Of a stretch of 26,287 bases of DNA, positions 1 to 6,597 are shown piece after piece. Each line of letters starts with the position of its first letter. Positions within the stretch are counted from its first letter, which is position 1. The translations under genes were made by a program, and so were the position numbers. Under the pieces are notes generated by a model. It saw nothing but the letters and a program-made list of their open reading frames with translations. It had not been told where the DNA came from and did not search any database. Source of the DNA: Bacteroidales bacterium (lineage in GTDB: Bacteria; Bacteroidota; Bacteroidia; Bacteroidales; UBA932). The DNA is taken from NCBI GenBank assembly GCA_004556005.1, contig SFJA01000023.1, positions 1 through 26,287 on the forward strand. The letters run 5' to 3'.

Positions 1-1
1 T

Positions 2-553
2 GCACTTTCCTATGCAAAAAAACTCGGCAAGCATTATACCGTGCAGGAGTTCAAGAATATGATTCTTGCATCTACAAACGACTTTGAGAGCAGGCTTTCT
101 GCGGCCTCAAAGGACTATTTCGCCGACGCAGCCAATTATATCACGGTTCCTCAGCTTGGCAATTATCGTGGAAATATGGGTACGGGAGCTTTGGATGCCT
201 GGCGTCTGATGATGAAGATAGAGGGTGTTCCTTGCATAACTGCAGTTGCCGGCGAAAGCCAGTGGATAGACCTGAGCGAATACTTCGGCAGTTCTTCCGT
301 CAACCTCAGTTATCTCGGCGTGGATGTCAGTGATGCCGACACCAAGGCCATAGGTCTCAAGTCCAAGCCTGAAATCAAATACGGCCGTCTGTATATCTAC
401 CCTACCAAGAATGGCGTCGCCCGTTTCAAGATAAATGCGGTAGGTGGCGGAACCGAGGTCGGTACTGATGACAAGACCGGAGGTATGGCAATCAGCCAGA
501 ACGTTTCCGTCATAGTTCGTTCACATAAAAGTAAAAACGGAGGATGGTTATAA
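2..553 (+). CDS. C-terminal part of a secreted S8 (subtilisin-like) peptidase, 5' truncated by the window
   Basis: The frame is open from the window edge, so only the last 183 residues are seen. The GTG at 41 is internal. The segment GTGALDAWRLMM resembles the end of the subtilisin catalytic domain (the helix after the Ser box), followed by a beta-rich tail ending in NGGWL. This tail layout, with a 'GGMAI..' strand near the end, is what I recall from secreted S8 peptidases of Bacteroidales. The catalytic Asp, His and Ser would lie upstream and cannot be checked. The stop overlaps the next start by one base (TAATG), so the two genes are probably co-transcribed and translationally coupled. Family assignment is by recognition only; export is inferred from the family. 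Confidence 0.6.
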   Translation, partial: ALSYAKKLGKHYTVQEFKNMILASTNDFESRLSAASKDYFADAANYITVPQLGNYRGNMGTGALDAWRLMMKIEGVPCITAVAGESQWIDLSEYFGSSSVNLSYLGVDVSDADTKAIGLKSKPEIKYGRLYIYPTKNGVARFKINAVGGGTEVGTDDKTGGMAISQNVSVIVRSHKSKNGGWL

Positions 554-972
554 TGAAGAACCTGCTATATACAATATGCGCTCTGGTCGCACTTTTGGGC
601 TTTTCTTCCTGTGGCAGCAAGCCGGCTGACAAGAAAGATATGTTGCCGGGAAACTGGGAGCTGATCGGTATGGAAGCGGCAAGCAAGTCCGTAACAACCG
701 GAGGAGTTGTGATTTCGGTTTATCTAAGTTTCGGCGCAGACGGCAGTTTCGCTCTGTATCAGCAACTTGGCGAAGGCCGCTTCAGATATTTCGACGGCAC
801 CTGGTCTGTGGCCGATGATAAACTCACGGGAGTTTATTCCGACGGCACGGCCTGGGGTACGTCCTATGACTTTGAAGTCACCGAGAGCAGCCTTGTCCTT
901 ACGGACAGCAAAGGCGGGGACAGCTACACCTACAGCAAGTGTGAGCAAATCCCCGCGGAAGCAATCCAATAG
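553..972 (+). CDS. Small lipocalin-like lipoprotein
   Basis: 139 residues. I chose ATG 553 over the in-frame ATG 544 because it gives a clean lipoprotein signal: MKNLLYTICALVALLGFSSC, with the lipobox FSSC and Cys20 as the lipidated residue. After the signal come LPGNWELIGM and repeated short beta strands (GTWSVADDKL, SLVLTDSKGG), the pattern of lipocalin-like domains common in Bacteroidales lipoproteins, where an 'L.G.W' strand opens the barrel. It is likely anchored in the outer membrane or periplasm; the ligand is unknown. The start overlaps the stop of the upstream peptidase gene, suggesting co-expression. It faces a convergent gene about 43 bases downstream. Confidence 0.6.
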   Translation: MKNLLYTICALVALLGFSSCGSKPADKKDMLPGNWELIGMEAASKSVTTGGVVISVYLSFGADGSFALYQQLGEGRFRYFDGTWSVADDKLTGVYSDGTAWGTSYDFEVTESSLVLTDSKGGDSYTYSKCEQIPAEAIQ

Positions 973-1000
973 TCAAGGCCTTAACATTCAAGCAGCAGAT

Positions 1001-1023
1001 GGCTCTGTGTCGCTGTCAGAGCC
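1001..1023. terminator. Possible hairpin between convergent genes
   Basis: GGCTCTG (1001-1007) and CAGAGCC (1017-1023) form a perfect 7-bp stem with a 9-base loop. It sits in the short gap between the convergent lipoprotein and reductase genes and overlaps the reductase stop codon. There is no T tract on either strand, so intrinsic termination is uncertain. Confidence 0.3.
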
Positions 1024-2335
1024 TGTCCTGCTTAAGATCCTCGATATAAACGTCTATTTTCCTGAGTTCCCGCGGTATGGAGATATGTTGCGGGCAGGCT
1101 TTTACGCATTTGCCGCAGGAGATGCAATGGTCGGCCTGGGATGAACTCTGAACGGCCTTGTCGTAGGCAAGCAGGTAACGTTTTTTGGCCCTTGCATAGT
1201 TCTTCTGTTCCTGCGAAGTGACGTAACTGCCTTCGTTGACGCTGTTGTTGTAAAAGGCGAATATGCCCGGAATGTCGATTCCGTAAGGGCACGGCATACA
1301 GTAGCGGCATCCGGTGCACCTTATCAGAGGGTGGCTGTCCATCTCTGCCGCCATTTCGTACAGCATCTCCACTTCGCTGTCATCCAGCGTTTTGAGATTG
1401 CAGAAAGTGTCAAGGTTGTCCTTAAGGTGTGCCATCTCGGACATTCCGCTCAATACGGTAAGTATAGCCGGGAACCCGCCCAGATACCTGAAGGCCCAGG
1501 ATGCGACGCTCCTGTCCGGCTCCTTTTCCTTGAGCCTGAGAGCAAAATGCTTTGGCAGGGAAGCTAGTGCGCCCCCTCTGATAGGTTCCATAATCACCAC
1601 GGGAATGTTTCTTGCCACGAGTTCGGCATAAAGGTAACTTGCCTTTGTGTTTTTCGCTCCCGGATACTCCCAATCGAGATAATTCATCTGAATCTGCACG
1701 AAGTCCCAATGGTATTTGTCGTGCAGCGCCATCATTTCATCAAATCCGCTCTGATCTCCGTGGAAGGAAAATCCGAGGTTCCTGATATGTCCCGCCTCGC
1801 GTTCTGCAAGCAGAAAATCCATAATTCCCGTGCTTCCAAAACGCTTTTCAAAGTCCTCGCCTCCGCTCAGCGCGTGCAGAAGGTAATAATCGATATGATC
1901 GGTCCTGAACACTTCGAGCGAGTGCCTGTACATCTTCAGCGAAGACTCGTAATCCCAGGCATTGAAGTTTGATAACTTGGTGGCCAGCAGCCACTTGTCT
2001 CTCGGATGCCTATTAAGCGCAATCGAAGTCGCCTCCTCGCAATTGCCTCCCAGGTATATAGGAGCAGAATCGAAGTAATTCACCCCGCTCCTGATTGCTT
2101 CGTCAACCAGCCGGTTGACCTGATCCTGGTCGATCACCTTGCCACCGTTTCCATCATCCTTCAGCGGCCAGCGCATACAGCCATATCCGAGAAGCCCTAT
2201 GCCCGGATAGTTGGACGCCATACTGCGCCCGCTTTCCGAGTCCGCATTGCTCCTTACCCCAGAGTTCGTGCAGGCTGCCAGTCCCAATCCGGCTGCAGCG
2301 CCCGCTACCGTTTCCAAGAAATGTCTTCTATCCAT
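1016..2335 (-). CDS. Tat-exported aldo/keto reductase lipoprotein with two C-terminal 4Fe-4S motifs
   Basis: 439 residues from ATG 2335. This start was chosen over one 12 codons upstream because it exposes a twin-arginine signal (MDRRHFLE) running into a lipobox LAAC, Cys22. The central part is an aldo/keto reductase barrel with the full AKR tetrad visible: Asp89 and Tyr94 (FDSAPIY), Lys120 (LLATK), His154 (YLLH). The C-terminus carries Cys340-343-346-349 followed by Pro and Cys404-407-410-414 followed by Pro, two ferredoxin-type clusters. Tat export fits a protein that folds with cofactors in the cytoplasm before crossing the membrane. Its start lies 4 bases after the stop of the polyferredoxin gene, so the two are almost certainly one transcript and probably electron partners. 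The substrate is unknown. Confidence 0.85.
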   Translation of the reverse strand: MDRRHFLETVAGAAAGLGLAACTNSGVRSNADSESGRSMASNYPGIGLLGYGCMRWPLKDDGNGGKVIDQDQVNRLVDEAIRSGVNYFDSAPIYLGGNCEEATSIALNRHPRDKWLLATKLSNFNAWDYESSLKMYRHSLEVFRTDHIDYYLLHALSGGEDFEKRFGSTGIMDFLLAEREAGHIRNLGFSFHGDQSGFDEMMALHDKYHWDFVQIQMNYLDWEYPGAKNTKASYLYAELVARNIPVVIMEPIRGGALASLPKHFALRLKEKEPDRSVASWAFRYLGGFPAILTVLSGMSEMAHLKDNLDTFCNLKTLDDSEVEMLYEMAAEMDSHPLIRCTGCRYCMPCPYGIDIPGIFAFYNNSVNEGSYVTSQEQKNYARAKKRYLLAYDKAVQSSSQADHCISCGKCVKACPQHISIPRELRKIDVYIEDLKQDRL

Positions 2336-2339
2336 ATGA

Positions 2340-3866
2340 TTACTGCTTTCGGCTATCAACAAAAATTGCACTTATCGGACGCGCAGGGCACAGATGCTCG
2401 CAGGCTCCGCAGCCTATGCACTGCTCCTCCATAACGACAGGCCTGCGCCTGCCTTCCTCGTCCTTTATCATCGAAATCGCCCCTACAGGGCAGTGGCGGG
2501 CACAATTTCCGCAACCCGCCTCGCCGCTCCACGCCAGACAAAGTTCAGGATTGACCCGCGCCGTACCGATAATCTGCAGGGTCTTGGCGTCCTTGTCGAA
2601 AGGCCTTATCGCCCCGCTCGGACATACCTGGGAGCAGGCATTGCACTCCGGCCGGCAGTAGCCTTTTTCATAGCCCATCACCGGCTGCAGCAGATGCTCC
2701 GGGTCGGTCCCCGGCCGCAGGACCCCGTTCGGACAGGCGCTCACGCAAAGCTGGCAGGCAGTGCAATGACTGTAGAAACTCTCCCGCGAACCGCTGCCCG
2801 GAGGTAAAAGAGAATTCTTCCTTGGCGGGGTCTGTTTCTTTTCCAGCCCGCCTCCCGCCGAGTTGCCAAGTTCCCCGGCCTGCGCACTGAGAGCGGTCGT
2901 TCCGATGAGGGCGGCCGTGCCCAGAAACTGCCTGCGGTTCATACCCTTGCCGGCGGCCTTGCTGTCATTCGCGCTGCCGCTGCCGGCTTCCGTGGTCGAG
3001 CTGCTCTTGCTGCCGCTTCCGGCTTCCGTGGCCTTGCGGCGCTTCCACGCCGGACGCAGGGCTATTGCCTTTCCGCTGCATACATCGATGCAGTCAAAGC
3101 AGTCCACGCAGCGCGATGCGTCTATCTTATGATGCTCACCATCAATGCAATAAGCCTTGCAGTTGCGGTAACAGCGACCGCAGCCGTTGCACTTGTCGGT
3201 ATCTATGCTTATCTGCCATAAGGAGTGACGGCTCAGCAGGGAAAGCAGGCTGCCTATAGGACAGATGGTGTTGCAGTATTGGCGTCCGAAAAGGAATGAG
3301 CAGGCGACAATTGCAAGCAGAGTGATGAGCGCTGTCGTCACAAGGGCGAGGGGAGTGTCTCCGCTGCCAATGCCCGCAATGCCGCGAACCATTCTGCCGT
3401 AGGCACTGTAAGGTGCTATCAATGAAATAAATACCTGCCCGCAGAGGAACCAGCTTGCAATGCAGATTGCAAGGATGCCGTAGCGCACGATGCGATGCTC
3501 CCTGAGATAGCGGAACTGCTTGAGATAGCTGACTCCCTTGCGGCCCTTGCCTTTGCGCAGTCTGTTGGCGTTGACTTTGTTGCGCAGGCGACCCCAGCGG
3601 CGGCTGATCCAGATTACGATATCCTGGAAGATGCCCAGTGGACAGACCACGGAGCAATAGATGCGGCCGAAAAGCCATGTGACTAGCAAAATTGCAATGA
3701 CTACCAGTACATTAAGAAGCGTCGCGCCTCCTATGACCCTCAGCAGGGCAGGAAGGAACTGTATCTTGGCAAGGAATCCCCACCATTCAAATCCGAAGCC
3801 CAGCAGTAGCAGGGTGATTCCCACAAGAGACAGGGCGGCAAGCGTTATTCTGATTTTTCTAAGCAT
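2340..3866 (-). CDS. Membrane polyferredoxin: NapH-like module fused to a NapG-like module through an internal Tat signal
   Basis: 508 residues from ATG 3866; a TTG nine codons upstream is rejected because it lies inside the -7 promoter box. Residues 1-205 hold several membrane segments with the NapH-type motifs CSVVCP (71-76) and CNTICP (198-203). Two 4Fe-4S motifs follow (Cys226-229-232-236 and Cys253-256-259-263). A low-complexity Ser/Gly linker (280-308) leads into MNRRQFLGTAAL (309-320), a twin-arginine signal in the middle of the protein. After it come four more cluster motifs starting near Cys368, Cys404, Cys443 and Cys483. This suggests two clusters on the cytoplasmic side and four outside. 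The likely role is moving electrons from the quinone pool or the cytoplasm to the exported reductase encoded 4 bases downstream. The family is clear; the electron acceptor is inferred. Confidence 0.85.
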   Translation of the reverse strand: MLRKIRITLAALSLVGITLLLLGFGFEWWGFLAKIQFLPALLRVIGGATLLNVLVVIAILLVTWLFGRIYCSVVCPLGIFQDIVIWISRRWGRLRNKVNANRLRKGKGRKGVSYLKQFRYLREHRIVRYGILAICIASWFLCGQVFISLIAPYSAYGRMVRGIAGIGSGDTPLALVTTALITLLAIVACSFLFGRQYCNTICPIGSLLSLLSRHSLWQISIDTDKCNGCGRCYRNCKAYCIDGEHHKIDASRCVDCFDCIDVCSGKAIALRPAWKRRKATEAGSGSKSSSTTEAGSGSANDSKAAGKGMNRRQFLGTAALIGTTALSAQAGELGNSAGGGLEKKQTPPRKNSLLPPGSGSRESFYSHCTACQLCVSACPNGVLRPGTDPEHLLQPVMGYEKGYCRPECNACSQVCPSGAIRPFDKDAKTLQIIGTARVNPELCLAWSGEAGCGNCARHCPVGAISMIKDEEGRRRPVVMEEQCIGCGACEHLCPARPISAIFVDSRKQ

Positions 3867-3890
3867 CGCAACAATTTTAATATGAACATA

Positions 3891-3898
3891 CAAAAATA
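3891..3898 (-). promoter_or_regulatory. -7 promoter box for the polyferredoxin-reductase operon
   Basis: On the minus strand this reads TATTTTTG, an exact match to the Bacteroidota TAnnTTTG box. It lies 24 bases before ATG 3866, giving a short leader. No good -33 TTTG is seen at the usual distance. Confidence 0.6.
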
Positions 3899-3920
3899 CG
3901 AAATATTGACATTAAATTAG

Positions 3921-3928
3921 TACTTTTG
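3921..3928 (+). promoter_or_regulatory. -7 promoter box for alaS and downstream genes
   Basis: TACTTTTG matches the TAnnTTTG consensus, 14 bases before ATG 3943. The leader would be roughly 10-20 bases depending on which alaS start is used. The -33 element is not clear. The two divergent promoters share a 76-base intergenic region. Confidence 0.6.
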
Positions 3929-3942
3929 TAGTTTGAATCAAA

Positions 3943-6579
3943 ATGGACATTATGACTTCAAAAGAGATTAGACAGAAGTTTCTCGACTTTTTTGCATCGA
4001 AGGGACACACGGTTGTGCCTTCTGCACCTATGGTCGTAAAGAACGACCCGACGCTTATGTTTACAAATGCCGGAATGAACCAGTTCAAGGACATCTTCCT
4101 AGGCAACTCCAAGTCCAAGTTCCCGCGTGCGACCGACTCGCAGAAGTGCTTGAGAGTCAGCGGAAAACATAACGACCTTGAAGAGGTTGGCCACGATACC
4201 TACCACCACACGATGTTCGAGATGCTCGGCAACTGGAGTTTCGGCGACTACTTCAAGACCGAGGCCATAGACTGGGCCTGGGAACTGCTTACCGAAGTTT
4301 ACGGCATAGACAAGAACATTCTCTACGCAACGGTGTTCGAGGGTTCCAAGGAAGACGGAACCTCTCTTGACACCGAAGCCCGCGAGGCCTGGCTCAAGCA
4401 TATGAGCGCCGACCATATCATACTCGGAAACAAGCACGACAATTTCTGGGAAATGGGCGAGACCGGTCCTTGCGGACCTTGTTCCGAGATTCACATCGAC
4501 ATCAGAACCGCCGAGGAAAAGGCATCGGGCATCAGCGGAGCCGAACTTGTAAACAAGGGCGACCCTCACGTGATTGAGATCTGGAACATAGTGTTTATGC
4601 AGTATATGCGTATGGCAGACGGCCATCTCGAGAACCTTCCGGCCAAGAACATTGATACGGGAATGGGCTTCGAGCGTCTCTGCGCCGTGCTGCAGGGCAA
4701 GAATAGCAATTATGACTCCGACGTGTTTACAGGAATGCTTTCCAAGATAGGAGAACTGTCCGGACACAGTTACGGAGAGAGCGCCGAGATTGACGTTGCA
4801 ATGCGTGTAATTGCCGACCACATACGCGCAATTTCATTCAGCATCGCAGACGGACAGCTGCCTTCCAACGTCAAGGCGGGCTATGTGATACGCCGCATCC
4901 TGCGCCGTGCGGTACGCTACGGTTACACCTTCCTCGGTGTAAACGAGCCTTTCCTCTGCCGCCTTGTGCCTCAGCTCATTGACGATATGGGCGAGGCTTA
5001 TCCGGAACTTCCTAAGCAGCAGAAACTTATAGAAAGCGTTATCCGCGAGGAGGAAAATGCCTTCCTGCGCACCCTCGACAGGGGCATCAAGCTTCTGGAC
5101 GACTGCATGGAGGCAGCATCAGAGAGCAGGATCATAAGCGGCGTGGACGCATTTAAACTCTACGACACCTACGGATTCCCTATCGACCTTACCGAGCTCA
5201 TCGCGACCGAAAAGGGGTTCAGCGTCGATATCCCGGCATTCGAGGCGGAACTCGCAAAGCAGAAGGAACGCGCCCGCAATGCCACTGCAAACGAATTCGG
5301 TGACTGGACGGAATACGCTCAGGGCGAGTCCGAATTTGTCGGCTACGACTCCCTGAGCGTCAGCGGCGCGACCCTGCTGCGTCAGCGCACCGTAGTTCAG
5401 AAAAACAAGACTATGCTCCAGCTGGTCTTTGACCGCACTCCGTTCTACGGCGAAATGGGCGGCGAGGTCGGCGACACCGGATACATCTGCTCGGCAGAAG
5501 GCGAGCGCATCGCGATACTCAATACCATCAAGGAAAACGGGCTTACCGTTCACATCGCAGAGAAACTGCCTTCCGACCCGGCTTCACGCTTCGAACTTTC
5601 GGTCGATGCAGCCCGCAGGCAGAGGATTGCAAACAACCACAGCTGCACCCATCTTCTCGATACGGCTTTGCGAGAGGTAGTCGGCACCCACGTCGAGCAG
5701 AAGGGCTCCTATGTGTCCGACAAGTCTCTGCGTTTTGACTTCTCGCATTTCGAAAAGCTTACAGATGAGCAGATTGCAGCAGTAGAGAAGCGCGTCAACG
5801 AGCTGGTGAGGACCAACCTTCCTCTCGAGGAAAAGAGGGATGCCACCATGGATGAGGCCCATTCGATGGGTGCGATTGCCCTCTTCGGCGAAAAATACGG
5901 CGATCGCGTGCGCGTGGTCAAGTTTGGACCTAGCGTCGAGCTGTGCGGTGGCTGCCATACAAGCGCAACGGGCAATATCGGATACTTTAAGATACTGTCG
6001 GAGAGCGCGATAGCAGCAGGCGTGCGCCGTATCGAGGCTGTGACCGGCGAAGCTGCCGAGGCCCTCGTATATGGAATGCAGGACATCATCAGGACCTCAA
6101 AGGCATTCTTCAACAACGTCCCTGACCTGACGGGCGCAATACGCAGGATGGTCGAGGAAAACGCGGCATTCAAGAAGCAGGTGGAAGAATTTGCCCGTCT
6201 CAAGGCGGTAGAATTTGCCCGCAAGCTGAGTACTCTGGCAGTGGAGCGCAACGGCGTCAAGCTCATCGTGGCCGATTCGGTTACCCTGAGCGACAGCGAT
6301 ACGGCGACTATGCGTAACGCGGCACTGTCATTGCAGAAGGAACTCGAGAACACCGCGCTCGTTGCGGCCTGGGAGTCGGAAGGCAAGCCTCAGCTGCTGC
6401 TGATGTACAGCAACGACCTTGTCAAGAAGGGCCGCAATGCCGGTAAGGACATCAGGGAGGCCGCCAAGTTCATACAGGGAGGCGGCGGCGGACAGCCCGG
6501 ACTCGCCACGGCTGGCGGCAGGGACAGCTCAGGGCTTAAGGATGCCCTCGAAGCCCTCACCGCAATTGCGGTTTCATAG
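3943..6579 (+). CDS. alaS: Alanyl-tRNA synthetase
   Basis: 878 residues, the usual full length. It charges tRNA-Ala and hydrolyses mischarged Ser/Gly-tRNA-Ala in the cytoplasm. The class II catalytic domain starts at once (TSKEIRQKFLDFFASKGH) and contains the typical FTNAGMNQFKDIFLG. The editing domain has the zinc ligands His566 and His570 (HSCTH) and Cys668 and His672 (CGGCH), close to the E. coli numbering. The C-Ala tail ends with a glycine-rich QGGGGGQPGLATAGG. ATG 3952 is an alternative start that would shorten the protein by three residues; the family commonly begins with MTSKEIR. It is the first gene after the divergent promoter, and the next gene starts 18 bases downstream. Confidence 0.97.
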   Translation: MDIMTSKEIRQKFLDFFASKGHTVVPSAPMVVKNDPTLMFTNAGMNQFKDIFLGNSKSKFPRATDSQKCLRVSGKHNDLEEVGHDTYHHTMFEMLGNWSFGDYFKTEAIDWAWELLTEVYGIDKNILYATVFEGSKEDGTSLDTEAREAWLKHMSADHIILGNKHDNFWEMGETGPCGPCSEIHIDIRTAEEKASGISGAELVNKGDPHVIEIWNIVFMQYMRMADGHLENLPAKNIDTGMGFERLCAVLQGKNSNYDSDVFTGMLSKIGELSGHSYGESAEIDVAMRVIADHIRAISFSIADGQLPSNVKAGYVIRRILRRAVRYGYTFLGVNEPFLCRLVPQLIDDMGEAYPELPKQQKLIESVIREEENAFLRTLDRGIKLLDDCMEAASESRIISGVDAFKLYDTYGFPIDLTELIATEKGFSVDIPAFEAELAKQKERARNATANEFGDWTEYAQGESEFVGYDSLSVSGATLLRQRTVVQKNKTMLQLVFDRTPFYGEMGGEVGDTGYICSAEGERIAILNTIKENGLTVHIAEKLPSDPASRFELSVDAARRQRIANNHSCTHLLDTALREVVGTHVEQKGSYVSDKSLRFDFSHFEKLTDEQIAAVEKRVNELVRTNLPLEEKRDATMDEAHSMGAIALFGEKYGDRVRVVKFGPSVELCGGCHTSATGNIGYFKILSESAIAAGVRRIEAVTGEAAEALVYGMQDIIRTSKAFFNNVPDLTGAIRRMVEENAAFKKQVEEFARLKAVEFARKLSTLAVERNGVKLIVADSVTLSDSDTATMRNAALSLQKELENTALVAAWESEGKPQLLLMYSNDLVKKGRNAGKDIREAAKFIQGGGGGQPGLATAGGRDSSGLKDALEALTAIAVS

Positions 6580-6597
6580 TTCCGGAGCAGCATCAGG

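Noticed and set aside
3867..3893. TTG start nine codons upstream for the polyferredoxin
   Set aside because: The TTG is the end of the TATTTTTG promoter box, so it would not lie in the transcript.
4099..4821. Long minus-strand frame inside alaS
   Set aside because: It is a shadow of a highly conserved synthetase with no signature of its own.
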